Source of the DNA: Anarhynchus alexandrinus
Lineage: Eukaryota; Chordata; Aves; Charadriiformes; Charadriidae
Length of the DNA: 64,000 nt
Assembly: GCA_008711295.1 (NCBI GenBank)
Contig: VUYV01000102.1
Coordinates: forward strand, 1,112,496 to 1,176,495
Reading direction: 5' to 3'
Position 1 is the first letter of the stretch, and each line of letters starts with the position of its first letter. Below are positions 36,701 to 50,800 of the stretch, piece after piece. A program made the position numbers and the translations under genes. The notes below the pieces were generated by a model. It made no database searches. It saw only the letters and a list, made by a program, of their open reading frames with translations, and had not been told where the DNA came from.

Positions 36701-39700
36701 ATAATTGAACAAATCTTCATTACTCAGCTATATGTTTTAAAGTTCAGAGTCCCAATATTTTATATTATGTGTTATTTAATTTCCAAGACATCTGTGTCAG
36801 GAGATATATCAGCAGTCTTTCAAGAGACTGGATCATTCATTTTATCCCAGATGGCACCCTTCTTTCTGCTTTATCATCCTGCCAATCTGGAAGTTTGATT
36901 TTCCTTATTCAGCTTCATACTGGTTTCGTTCTCTGGTTTTGATTTTATTTTCCTTTGTGCTACAACACTATAACTAAAAACTATATAAAGGGCTTCTGCA
37001 CTTGTTTATTTGTCAAATTAAGATCTCTATATACCCTTCCCAATAGTATAGGATACTAAAAAAATGATATGGAAAACACATTTCTTGGGAGACTCTGCCA
37101 AAGTTTCTCTTACTTTTAACATTGTGTGTAAGGACATTCAAATACACGAGTTGAAGAAAGTTTTCACTTATTTAAAAATAATTTTTAAAGTATATAATTA
37201 TAAACAATATTCATTGTATTTTAATGTTTTTTTCCCATGACCTTTTGTAACCTTTATCTGCAATGGGCAATAGTCCCCCGAAAATGTCTGTGTTGTGTTG
37301 AGTAAATTTGTATGCTTTTGGACCAAACTTTTGGAGCATCTTATTACAGAGAAGTTATGTCTGAATATACCGGTCTTATCATAAGTACATTATAAGTAAT
37401 TTAAACTAATGCCTAAACCTTTTCTGATTCTCTGGCTGACCTCAGCCTTGTTTTCTTTTTCTATGTTTCAGACTTCTCTAAGAGAATACAGCAAGCTAAG
37501 CCACCTCTCTGTTTCTATTCATCAATATATTGATGATTCATGTGTGGAATCAATGTTGTGATGTCGTTGCTCCTTTTTAAATATGGTATATTTCAGATCC
37601 TTGAACCAAAACTCTCCAGGTTGAAATTATGTATTTTCTGGCATTCAATATTTAATGGACTTCATATGACACTATCGCGTCACTTCAAATACTCTTTAAG
37701 TATAAGGAGACTTCTCAATTTATGTTGTTGTTATTGTTGCTGTTGTCAAAGCCATAGCAATAAGATATTTGGACACTACATTAGCATATCAAAGATGTAA
37801 TTTTCTCCTTTGTTTCCGTATAGTCACAGAAAATACTTTGTATTCTAAGCATGGAAACTAAACTATGGTCTCAGATACCGCTCTGTGTTGTCCAGGCACA
37901 AGCATTGCCACTGTGGTGGTGCCGCCTAGACTTCTCACACCCTTAGCTCTCAAGTGGTGCATGCAGACTCTAGCCCCACAGCATGGGATATTGAGTTTCA
38001 CATCTCATAGCTGACCTTCCCACAGATGGTTTTTAAGACTTTACTTTCTGTAAGCATAAGGTTTCTTTAAAAAAAAAAACAAAAACCCAGAGTGGCTTAT
38101 AGAGAAATACAGTTATGGTTGTAACTGTAATGCATGGTTTAAGTCTGAGAGTTTGTATTCCTGCTGTGATCTCCCTTAGGGCACCTTCAATGATCATATG
38201 TTGTTTTTATTATCAATTGTCTTCACATCACAAAGACTCATTATCCTTAGTATTTCACTAATTAATCTTGAAGTTTCCTCATAGTTTTTCTTTTTAGGTT
38301 CATTTCACTGGTCCTTGCCATAGACTCATTTTTCCCCCCCCTGCCGAGTGTTGTCCTTTATTTAAGGACAGGTCAAGTAAAGAATGAAGGGAATATGTTT
38401 AAGATTCATACTAATTGACAATAAATAGCCCTGGGACTCAGATGCCACAGCTGTCCCCTATTAGATCACTATTCAGATTATCAAGTTAAAATAATCCTTT
38501 CTGAAACCTCCACTGTACTAGGATACAAAGAAAAACATCAGACAGACACTGAAAGCCTCCAGGGTGAGTAATGTTTAGAGTCTGCAGTGGGAAATGGGCC
38601 AAATGACACCCAAGTTAGTATGGTCTGTCAATGGACCTAATAGTCATGCTTCTGTATTTTACAGGGAAGCGCAGCTGAGTGTTTGCAGCTGACTGGCTGT
38701 CAGCTTTAGTTCAGCAGGTCAAGGTGCATGGAGATGAGGAGCTCCCTATCATATCAATACTCTGTGTCACCTGTGTATTTTTTCTGAGTTATGGAATATT
38801 AAAGTCGGGCATGTATGAATTCAAATCAATATAGAGGTTAGAAACTTTACTGGGGGAGAGGGTCTTAGAGCCAATATTTTATCGGGCAACTTTCCTGAGA
38901 GCTGTTTTATGCTGATTTTTAGGCTAAGTGGTTTCGGGCTATGATCTGCAGAGAAGAAAGATATGTTAGACGAAAGTACTTTGTTCCTCCCCCTGTCTCA
39001 TTTTTAATCTCTCTGGAGAACAATGTATTGCCAGTAGGTAATTGGTGTGGAAGGTGCTTAAGAAAAGAACCTCTCTTCTATTTTTCAGATGTTAGCATCC
39101 TGGCAGATGTGCTTTACTTATTTTCATTCGATGGTAGCTCTCCCCAAGTTACCACAGCTAAATAACTATAACAAGGTGATATCACAGTTTTAAATTTTGG
39201 TACTGCAACTCCTCAAAGATTTTCAACCATTCAGTTCCTTTGATTTCCAGGGAGCAAAGCGACCATCTGCCTTTGAGAGTCTGGGCCCTCAGATACATTA
39301 TCACTTGTTTTCTCAAACCACTGGTTTGAAAACAGGATGTTGGAAATGAAAGTCTCCTTTTCTCACCTTGGAACTACGCTGCTCATCCTGTGAAAACTTT
39401 TCATATTGGCTTTTAGCTGTTTTCTGGTGTTTTTATCATATCCTACGCTTGACTATTGTTTTAAAAACAGTATTTCAAAATCATTGAACTTCATGTCTAG
39501 TCACTTTTAAATTTATCGTTAGTGTGTTTAAATGATTTTTGGCTGCTACCTGCTTTTCAAACTGGATGTGGAATACCCTTCCGAACAACACCACCTGCAC
39601 ATTCAGTTAAAAGGTAGAAAGAGGTAGAAAGATAATCAGTCCTCAGCCAAGTTCTGGGCCTCACAGGCGAGGCTTTGCAAAAGTCCAATTGACATATGAT

Positions 39701-42690
39701 TTCTTTCTATCCTAGTTTTTGAAATAAAACTATAGCCTATTGCTGTTCCTTGTTTTTTTGCAACACATATCTGAAGGCACATACAGATGGCTTTTTCCAT
39801 TCCCATTTCAAATTTTCAAAGCCAAACTCCTCTCAGAGGTAGACTATATACTGGAGAAGTGGATACAGTTGCAGAATATGGAGCTTAAAAAAGTCTGAAA
39901 CCTATTTCTCTTGGCTACTGTTCATACTAAGTTGAATTACCTGCATTTCTCTGTCATCCCAACATGCAAAACACTCTATTTTACCACCTAATGAACTAAT
40001 CTTTGTTATATAAGTGCAATCTCTAGCTGTGGAGAAAATATACAGGTTCTTAAGGATGCATCTGCTTTATTTCTTCTGAGCTTTTTCTTGAAGACCGGAA
40101 GTACTTAAAACCATGGGATATGGTTTTATTTGTCATAGGACCTTCTATTTACACATCACTAGTATTGGCTGGCTTGTAGCAGCTGTTTTTATGATTTCAT
40201 TGATCATGCCTAATCTTTATCTGAATTGCACAAATACCTTAAATGGTAGAAAGTAAAAACATGTATATGAAGAATGGAGGCAAACTATACATAGTCTCTT
40301 CTTCGATCATAAGTTTTCCCACTAGATTTTTCTCATGTCTTGGGCAGCAAACTAACAGGAAAAGAAAAAAAACCCACCACACAACCTCCCCTGCCCCTAA
40401 ACGAAAAAAACCCAAACAGAATTAATGAACACTAAATCAATAAAACTTTATAAAAAATATTACCAATAAAAAAATCTGTATAATTTCCAGAAGGATTTTC
40501 TCATTGTTATTCTTTTAGGTAATAACTGTAACATAAATTTCAAATATGAAAATGAAACAATTTATTTTTTGTTAAGTTGCATAAAGAAGATGCATAAATG
40601 CACATCAACCTTCTCCAGAACGCCTATAGATGTGTATATTTCAAAGAGAGTATCCTTAGATTTCACTAGGGAACCTTTCACTACCTGACAGTTACTGATG
40701 CTAGATGAACACGGAAAGCACTGAGGGAGTTCTCAAAATAGTTTTTCCAATCCTTTAGTTAATGGTTTTCAGAAACATATAAAAAGCACACTGAAGTATG
40801 ATCCATGAGAACTTCTGAGAACTGACAGCAGTCTGTCAGTCCAAAAGGATGGTAAAACATTGCTTCAGAGAAAACTAATGAGTTTCTGAAACCAAATAAG
40901 TTTGTGGAGCCCAAATGCCCAGCATTGTCCTACCCAATCTAGGTACGTTCTTCTCCCTGTGCGACAGAGAGAAGGAAAGGGAGGTATTTAACCAGATGAT
41001 TCAGCCCACGTAAGGTCTGCTCTGTTCTTTGTAATGGTCTGTGTCTCTTCTCTGAAAAGTGAGAGAAGTTGCCTCCATTAGTTGCTGTCATTAGCTGCCT
41101 GTATTAGTCAAGATAAACATGACTTAGATAAAACACTTCATGAAGGTGCATGATTACCTTATGAATTCTCTCTTGTGCAGCCTGTGATTCCCCGAATTTT
41201 ATGTTTCTTGAAACTTCAAAATGGGAAAGTCTGTACATATTGAGCAGGACAGCGTGAAAAGAGTTGGAGAGAACGGCACTGAGGATTCAATCAGAAAGCA
41301 GCTGAGCCAAGTTAGTGAACTTTTTACATGTTGAGAGAAAAGCAAAAAATTGAAGTAATCAGAGTGAATACTATTGTAATATTGAAGTGCAAAAGGAGAA
41401 ATATTTACCAGTTACGGTCAAAGAAATCTAATATAGACATTTTAATTGGAGATTATTAGAAATTACTTCGTAAGAGCTATAGCTATATCTTAAACCATCC
41501 ATTTCAACGTAAGATAATTACAGTGTATAAGTCACTGCTTAATGACACTGGTTGTTATTTCGGGCCACTTATAAGTCGTTCCAGTTATTATTTTTAATTA
41601 AAATATTTGACTTGCTAGCTGTGTTACTGAGATTGGCCTGGAGTCTGCAAAGAACTGAAAATCCGGAGGTGGTACAGGCCCTTCTTTGCAGACCAGAATC
41701 TAAATCCGAGTAATTCAGTACTCTGCCCAGTATTGCTTGGGTACTCCTGACCTCCTCTGAAATAGTTGAATACACAAATGACTTGGGACTTAAAATTCAA
41801 ATAGTTCTTTGTCAGTTTCAGCGTGATTTCTCGTGGTTTCTTTCGGTGTCTCATATGATCACTTGCCCTTTCTATCTGTTGCTGCTTTTGGGGAAAAAAA
41901 AAAATATTTTTTTTTTTTAGAACAAGGCCAAGATTTTATGCAAATTCAAATATATTGTTTATTCATTTACCTTAATTTACAACTGTAGACTTATAGTTAA
42001 AAAAAATGGTATTAGTGGCTAGAATTACATTGTATTATATGTGACTCACTAGAGATAGTTCCATTTCTAGAGCAGACACAGAGCTGAGTGGTGTTTTACA
42101 AACTGTAGAGCAGTCTAGCATGAAGAAAGGAATGTTTTTTCTTGCAAAGTATAACTGACAAAAGCTACCTCTGAATCAATTTGCTTGAATATACTATACC
42201 TTTCACATTATCTAAAATCTCAACCACAATATTCACATATGTGACACACATCAGATATCCATATGCACAATTTTTATGTGGGGAAAAAAGGGAAAAAGAA
42301 CCTTTTTTTTTTTTTGATGACAATAAAGTAACCCCATGTTGAACTCTGAATAACCTCATAACACCAGATTTCTATAAGGCGCCGCTAACACTTTGTGGGC
42401 AAAGACTTGAACTTTATCTTTGCTTATTAAAATATTTGTAGGCAACAGAAAATGCACAGCTCAAAGTTTATTAATTTGGGGCCCCTATTTGAAAACCTTT
42501 CTAACCGTCCCACGCAGTAGAAATAGCTTATTTGATTTTATGTAAAAGGTCATGAATTTTCAAGGGTACCATAGGGGAAAAGAGTTTGCAGCCATTCTGG
42601 AAATATATTTGCAAGTGGAAATAAATATTTTGTTTTATATGAATAAGATTATTAAGAGACTTGACTTCCCCAAGGACAAATAGACATAGT

Positions 42691-42722
42691 ATTCATGGTA
42701 TTTTGAATTCATGGTATTTTGA
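42691..42722. repeat. Perfect tandem duplication, 16 bp x 2
   Basis: ATTCATGGTATTTTGA occurs twice without a gap or mismatch. Confidence 0.95.
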
Positions 42723-44826
42723 ATGTGTAAGACATGACATATTTTAAAGAAGAGACTTCAAGTGTTTGGTAATTACTTAGATGTAAGATTGGGTTCATAT
42801 TATTGCATTATATCTATGTTTTTTATTGCTTCTAAACCACAGTGGATCTGAGTGAAGAATAATTTCACTAAATTATCATAAATAATATTACATTATACAG
42901 TTATTATGATGTATCTTTCAAAAATATGTCATTTAGTTAATTTTAAACAGTGCAGCACACCTTTCTGAAATTGAAAGACCCTAAAATAAGAACACAGAAA
43001 CAAGAAAATCTGCACATGAAACATTACAGAAGTTTTGCTCACAGGTGTTTTTCTGGAGAAAATTTATTCTAGCTTTTTCACATCTCTACCTTTGTCAATC
43101 TGCTGATATACACAGAAAATAAAGTCATACTAGGTTGATATAAAGCCTGTTCAATAAAATTGAACCAAAGAGAGTCCTGGAGAGCTGCATTTCTGAAATC
43201 ACTTTCCCTTTTTAGGTCTGATATTTGCTGCTAATGCTTGTCAGCACAGGATGTCTTTGGTCCTTTAATGATTTTTATATAGAAAATTATTGAGCACATT
43301 TGTTTTAAGGTTAGCTTTCCAGATAAGAGAAACTTTTTCACCTCAGGAGCACTGAAGCATTACATAGTTCTGTTATGCTCAACCCTGGTAGGACAATTCT
43401 TTGAAGCTTGAAGAAATTGAACTTATTTCTGAATCCACCAAACATGCAATTAGCAGGAAATGTGATTTCTTGGCATATTTATTTGTATTTTACACCACAC
43501 ATCCTCACATTAGTAGGAAACATAAGATGCATAGTTCTTGACAGTGGAATGAAACCTTAAGTGTTTTCATGTCTCACAGTCATTTCAGGAATAAGGAAAA
43601 TCCTTTAAAATATGTATTAAGAAATCAATATTAAAATATCTTTGAAAACATATAGAGTAAACTTATTATTTTCATATTCTTGCCTAGACATAATGAAAAA
43701 ATATTTTTTCTTTAAGAAAAAAATCTAATTAAATATTTCTGTGCACGAATTATTGAAAAGTAAAAACCCAAATAATAAGTTCTGTGAATGATTTCTGAAG
43801 CCCAAGCTGGAGGTGTTTGGAAACACTCTGGTTAAACAGATCTAAGTGCTTATTTGCCTTTTATATTCAGTTGTTTTAACATCCCTAATTTTACTCTCTT
43901 CCTGTGAAAGCAAGCTATTTAAAGAAAATAAACCTAAAGACAGAATACCAGAATATGATATATGTTGAGATTTCATGCAATTTTAATGAGTTAATGGTTA
44001 TTAATAGTTTATTATGTTGATTACACTGATTATGCTTGGATACAGTACAGCAGTGTGAATCAGTGCACTGTGTTGTCATATTGCACTCTGTATGTACTGC
44101 AAATGTGGGACTGGTTCCTATATTTCCAGAAGACGTCAACAGTGTTGGGTTGTGGAAAAATCTGATCTAGACATTCATTTGTATTGTATAAAAAACATAG
44201 TAATAATGAATTAAAGGGTCAGGAGTATCTCATCTTCTCATATTTTTAGTTGTTCAGAACGGCAACAGAAAACCTTACTTCTTTTTAAAATCTCCTGTTG
44301 GAACTGTGAAAGAAGGAAAAAGTTAAAATATCAAAAACATGAAAGCAAGAAAATATGTAACATTAAAAATAAGAAATAGTAAAAAGTTTCTCAAAACATC
44401 TGATTTCTTATTTATTAGTCACAATTCTACTCAAAGGCCTTTTACCAGGAAAGATCATTTGACATATTTTTCCTTGCATCAGTATCATAAATATGTTTGA
44501 TTCATCAGATGATGACCAAGAGTCTGAACCATGGTGTAAAAATTATCTTCCTGTTCATTTACCTTATTGCTTAGTGGATGCGATCTTTAGGTTGCACTGT
44601 TTATTCTGAACAGGGTGACTGACCATGGAGGATACAGAAAAGAAATAAAAAATAAAGCCTTAGATTAGACATCCAGTCCTCTTTCATATAGATAACCGTG
44701 AATGACAAATATGAAAGTAAGCAAGTCTCTTTTTTAAAGTCTTTGTTGCTTGAGGTCTAAAACAAAACAAATGTAAAATACAAATACAAAAGAAAACAAT
44801 ACAAAAAAGTATTTGATTTATGAGTG

Positions 44827-44845
44827 AATAAATAAATAAATAAAA
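44827..44845. repeat. (AAAT)n microsatellite
   Basis: Four to five AAAT units lie in a row. Confidence 0.9.
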
Positions 44846-47545
44846 TATAGAAAATATAAATAAGTAACACTTAATTATCTGTTTCATTTACTAGAACAGA
44901 GTGAGTCTTATCAAATTGGCATATGTTAAAATTTGGGTGTATATTTCAGTACTGTATACAGTACTCAAGATTTGAGCATTTTATGGCTACATCTCAACAG
45001 GAGACCTGAAGGTGTTTCCACATGTGACAAGTCCAGGTGTTTGTCTTGAACCTGGCCCAACTCCACATTACAAGACTAAAGCCCACTTTATCCATATCAC
45101 TTAGCTTGGTCTCATGGAAAAATAACTCTTGCATCTTATCCATGACATGCTTTGACCAGGTCCCTAATCCAAATAATCAGGGAACCAACAGAATGGGATG
45201 GGGCATAACACTTGCCCACAGATCAGTTCAGACAAAATCTGTATATCTGTACAACTAAAGGTGTTATTTTCAGATTCCAGATGTCAAATACTAACTATGA
45301 AGGAAATGGGGGGAGGGGAACAAAACAGTGGACACAAATGGAATTTACAGCTTAAAAATATCTGCTCAGTATTTCGTCATTTTCTGAACTTAATAGAAAA
45401 AACATAGTGCGATTGATTTCCACGAAAATGTGTCTGCAGAATAAAGCCATTTCTTTGTCTAGTTAAAGATAAGGTCAAGGAAGGGTGAAGAAAGAGAAGC
45501 TCAAGAAGTCTAGAATAAGATTTAGGAGAAATAATTAACCTCCACACTCCAATAGGTGAGAACATTTACGTCTTTTTTTGTTGATTCCGAGTTAATACAC
45601 AGTTGTAATATTTGAGAGGAAATGGGACAAACATAATTAAGAAAGTTATTTGATCATCTTATATTGAAAGGATGCTGAAATTCAGTATTTGCAACAGATT
45701 CCCTTTCATTTAACTGCGGTTTGACTGTTTGGGTACCTACATTCAGTGAGTTTTACTGAACACAATATTCCTTTACTAGGCATCAAACAGCATTTTAATT
45801 TGGTTTCCTAAGAATATGAGGTTATGCAAAAGTGAAGTTTTCCTGCTTACCTACCTCTCAGTTCTCCCCTGAAATCTGAATCCATCTCTGATGCAATGTG
45901 ACAAAATGGTAAAATACAGGAAAAGAATAAACTTGTCAAAGCCAATTAAATCCTAAAGTTTCATGAAAATTCAGGGCTTGGTAACAGACAGAGCATTAAA
46001 TTAGAGCAGTTGGTGAAAAAAAATCTTCAGTCTGAGCCTGTGACTTTTCTGTTCTCTTAAAACTGCTGTCTTTTCTGGTCCAGTGGGGCCACAAAGAGAG
46101 TTTGGTGTATAAGAAATATAACAGAAAGCTCATCTTCTGTCTAAATTGTTTTAGAGAATAGATTAATTTTGGCAGAATTTAGGGTTTCCCTAAATATTGC
46201 AAGCAATTGTTTATTTTTAGGTTTTTTTTATTTAGATTAGGAATTTTCTTAATAAACTATTTACTTTCTTACTGAAACTCAAACTCCTTTATTTTACATA
46301 TGAAAAGAGTAAATGTCTGACATATTCAGTCTTCTGATAAAAAATTTCTACATTGTTTATATCAAACTATCCATTAGAAACTAGTCATTGCGGGTAACGT
46401 ATATGAATACTGTCTTTAACTTCTAAATAAACTAGAAGAAAGCATTATTTTAAGTGGCTTCACATCTTTCTTTGCATAGGGAACATGACAAAAGCATTAA
46501 TAATTTTATTTAAGCATAATGGGTTTATTAAAAATAAAGCAGAATTTTTCAATTTAACTCTTCATACAAAAATTTAATTAAAGAAGATGTGTATTTATAA
46601 CACTGCTTTATAAACAGGTTCTTCATGATTCACAACAGTATGTCTTATCATTCTGTTGCAGTGACAATATAAAAAATAGTAAGAGATGAAAAATGGTGCA
46701 CTTACAGGTGAATATGGTGAATATGTCCCTGTTATTCGAGGCATATGAAAATGGAAGACTTTCTAGATACAGAAACATTCCACATATATTTATATCTTGC
46801 ATGACTTGGATGACTGACATACATATATGTGTGCATATATGTATATAAAATACTTAATTATTAATACCATATTTTATAGGAATTGCTATATATATGTTTA
46901 TTAATTGTTTTACTGTAATGAAAGGAAGCAAAGACAGATATAGAATGAAGGAATCAATGATACATCAATTCATTGAACCAGAAAGATCTGCTTCCTGCTC
47001 AAATTTGTAGAAAACTATTGAGTTCAGTGGGGCAAGGATTTCAGCCCAGGAATCTGTTATTTTGGTCTTAATTATAAAATATTTAAGCAGTTTATTTAAA
47101 ATCCTTGTTTGCCATGAGATACTTTCACACAAAATTACATAGACATCACCAGCCCTGCATAACCCAGTGTGGAGCATTTCAAGCTTTAGACAACAGAAAG
47201 TAGAAAAGGTGGTGTCATAGTTGCCAAGTCTGAAACTGTTGAATGAATATATTAAAAGCAAAGGTCTACTATAGAGTATTTAAAGGGGTCACATTAATAT
47301 TCATGAAATAAATTTATTATTGTAAATTAAGTATGATAATCTGTTACAATATATCATTAAGAATGCCATAAAAATCCCTATAATAGTATGCTAAAATGAG
47401 ATGGGTTATACATAGTTAAAGCTGTGCAGTACCTGCTTTATATGGGATATAATTATTGCAATAGAAGATAATGACTATTTAAGTATAGCAGAAGTATAAT
47501 AATTCAAATATGGTGCTACAACATTTTGAACTATGGAAATGGAAG

Positions 47546-47765
47546 TAGAATCATAGAATCATAGAATGGTTTAGGTTGGAAAGGACCTTGAAGATCATCG
47601 AGTTCCAACCCCCCTGCCATAGGCAGGGACACCTCCCACTAGACCAGATTGCCCAAGGCCACGTCCAGCCTGGCCTTGAACACCTCCAGGGATGGGGCCT
47701 CAACAACCTCTCTGGGCAACCTGTTCCAGTGCCTCACCACCCTCAAAGTGAAAAACTTCTTCCTA
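47546..47765 (-). mobile_element. Young CR1, antisense, running into an assembly gap
   Basis: The plus strand starts AGAATCATAGAATCATAGAA and continues through the young-subfamily 3' UTR (GTTGGAAAGGACCTTGAAGA) into the last RT codons on the minus strand ([20 protein letters not shown], then [15 protein letters not shown]). It is cut off by the run of N at 47766. Its 5' end is therefore unknown, and sequence right of the gap is not recognisably CR1. It is almost identical to the fragment at 1268-1381. Confidence 0.95.
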
Positions 47766-47868
47766 NNNNNNNNNNNNNNNNNNNNNNNNNNNNNNNNNNN
47801 NNNNNNNNNNNNNNNNNNNNNNNNNNNNNNNNNNNNNNNNNNNNNNNNNNNNNNNNNNNNNNNNNNNN
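47766..47868. other. Assembly gap, 103 N
   Basis: There are 103 consecutive ambiguous bases inside or at the end of a young CR1. The real length may differ from the number of N. Translations across it are meaningless. Confidence 0.99.
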
Positions 47869-50800
47869 TCATCGCCTCCCACATGGAACAGGAGTATGGG
47901 ATAGTAAGTATCTCCTTTAAGGTTGAAAACAGAACAAATGGTTCAAGTGAAGATGATAAAATTATTCTTAAATATCTAGGGAGAGACTAAAAATTTCTAC
48001 CATCTCATTGCAAATAAGACAGGATAGGGGTCCTCACAATGAAACGTAGCCAATAGCTTTGCTTACATTGGTAAAATGGTGTATTTTGGATTATTCTTAT
48101 TAGAGCACATGTTTATTAAGAAAGAAGAGAGTAAGGTTCTAATTCTGCAATGATTAAAGTATATCTGTAAATTGATATCTACTAGCTTCTGGGAGAAAGA
48201 GTGTATATGTTTAAGTATAGTACATACACAGCAATTTGACAGAAATTTACAATTTAAATTTAAATATTACAAAATCTCACTGTCTGTTTAAAGCACAGGT
48301 TTGGATCATTCCTGTAAGGACAGAAATCAGAAGTGACCCTCTTATATCATTGCCTGACTCACATGACTTAAGTGATCTGACTAGGTCTTTGTTTTAATGT
48401 AGTATATAGGGATGGAGAGGGAGGAGAATTAACCCTTCAGAAATGGTCACTGGATTAAAAATAAGAATCAGATTATTTATTATTTTAAGTGCAATTTGAA
48501 ATAGTTATCTTTGTGGTTCCAAAAATATCTGTAGTGTGTCACCAAAGCCATTTCAGTAAGCAGAAGTGCCACATAACATGAGAGCACGCAAATCTTTTCC
48601 ACAAGATTTATTTCAAGCCACTGAAGCTTTCATACAAAATATGAGCTTATTTTAGGAAACATAGGGTATCTGTAGGGATGTTAACAGGATAGTTGCTGGA
48701 AAATGAAACTCATTACAGTATGATTTTGTGTTTGAATTCTTCACAGGAAATAGACTGGAACTTGAAATTAGTGGGGTAGACCAAACAAGTGCAAATAGAC
48801 AGTTAAGTATTCATACCATAATTTCAGTTTACATTTTTGAGGAAAAACAGGAACAGAGGAGGAAGTTAATGCTGGAACTAAGCACAGCGAGTTTGACTAG
48901 ATAAAAACAGAACTTGTTTTATTTTAATTATGAGTGTAATAATGTGAGGGTAATAATCCTGGTTTAAGCAGCTAAAGATGCCGAGTTGGATGAGAAAATT
49001 GTCAGACATCACAATGTCGGAAATTGTGTCTTTGATTCTTTCAGTGAGTGTTTTAAATACTGCTACAATTTCAATTTCCTTTGGTTCTTCATTTTCATCT
49101 AAAAAAAAAAAAAGGATTCAAGTTTCAGAGATATAAGTGAAGATAAGGATAAGACAGAAATAATCACAGGAAGGCATGGGAAGGTGTCTGGTTGAAGGAG
49201 AAAGCCATAGTGGTTTGGAAATAAAGAAACATAATCTGATTCACATCTATTGGAATTCAACAGGCAGATTCTTCTTGCGTTCAGTTTTTCAGACCTGATC
49301 CTCATAAAAATAAATACATGGGAGCAACTTAAGATAGCACTTGTTTGTGCTAGGAAATCTTTTGAAGTGTAAAGACTAAAAAATAGATTACTTCTTCACT
49401 ACTTGCAACTTTATATTTGGCTGTAATATAAAGAACAACTCCACCACAACGTCATACTACTTTTCAAAGGCTGCAGTTTTGGAATATGTGTGTCCAGGAT
49501 ACAATTCTATGCCATCTAGCCTTTTAGTATTTATAGAGGTGCTGTATTGTTTAGATTTGTAATTTTTTTAAGTCTTTTTTTGGGGGAGTGGTGGTAATAA
49601 AACAAATGCTGATGTTCGCAATGTTTGAAACCTATTAAAAGTGTTAATTTGCTGCATTAATAATTTAGGATTTTAATTATAAGCTTGAAAAGCAGATTTA
49701 GAAACATAGTTGGCACGACTGTAATGTTAATTTGTCCTTTAACGTTTATTGAAAGCAATATGTCCAATGTAATTACAGTGTGTGTCAAATAACCCACTAC
49801 TTTATTTTTTTTAATGCATGATCCGTTAATTTGCTTGATTAAGATGACTTGCCATCTGCTAAGGAATTTTTCTGTGGTTCCGTCATTACTTCCAAATACT
49901 AAGAAAAGATACAAAGCATTTCCTTTTATTTCATTTAATCTTTCTTTTCTTTCTGTTATCCCATTAAGCCCTTACTATGGTGTTCATCATCAATTTCTTC
50001 CTGGCTGTTACAAGGGTCATGTAGTATCTGTTTCACTAAGCGGGAAAATGAATTACAGAATCACATGAGTATGGTTGTATTAAACGTGAAATCAATGTCA
50101 AATACTCAGTGCAGTATTACCTTGTGTGGGTATTGAAATATTTCTTTTTCTAAAAGTATTACTATTGTCTTATAATTAAAATTATATTCAATTGAAACTA
50201 GAGAGTTTATTAACCCACTTCTTCCATTCCCTTAATCACCAAACCATAGGGTTTTACGCATATTGCCAAAGCAATGTGTAGTCAATTTAAACCTAATGAG
50301 ATTACATTCTTAGTGGCTTTGGCTGGATATAAAAGAGAAAGAGCAAGTATGATTATGCATTTACATGCTCTCTTTGTAATCCATAAATCTCACAAGTACT
50401 TTTTTGCCAGCATACAAAGTTCCTCCATCCAGACCTTTTTGGCAGTGTCTCTTCATAGTCCACAAAACTGACAGTGTTACTTCTGAAATCCTTTGATTAT
50501 GCTAAGACTATAATGATTTTTATAGCTGTAGAGAAAAAAAGTGACCTCACTTAAGAAAATGTCCTAGTTTTCTCTTTTCCACAGATATCTTAGGAAAAGA
50601 TTTTTATCTTGCCGTACCTTAATTTTCAGTTTTACCTGTTTATCATCTCTGTATGCAGAAAGACTTTAGAGATTCTAACTTTACTAAGGGATTTTTCAAA
50701 GATTAATTTTAATAAAAGCCAAAGCTTGAGTTGAAATTTTAAGAACATCCTTCTTTCAACTGGTATCAATTAGATGATTCACTTCAGATTTTTTCTGACT

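Larger units (their letters stand above)
36701..47545. other. Intergenic stretch of 10.8 kb without recognisable transposons or genes
   Basis: This is the longest interval in the window with no CR1, LTR or gene that I can see. It holds only minor simple sequence: a 16-bp perfect tandem duplication (42691-42722), an AAAT repeat (44827-44845) and short poly(A)/poly(T) runs (for example about 38068-38077 and 42303-42315). Open frames are all under 100 codons and look random. Confidence 0.6.

Noticed and set aside
37715..37745. TTG/CTG-like triplet-rich stretch (GTTGTTGTTATTGTTGCTG)
   Set aside because: Short and impure; an ordinary microsatellite without a coding context.
38660..38725. Acceptor-like TTTTACAG followed by a possible exon and a CAGGTCAAG donor
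   Set aside because: A weak donor, no open frame linking to other exons and no recognisable product; such pairs occur by chance.
47576..47990. Open frames spanning the run of N
   Set aside because: They are translations of unknown bases and antisense CR1; no information content.
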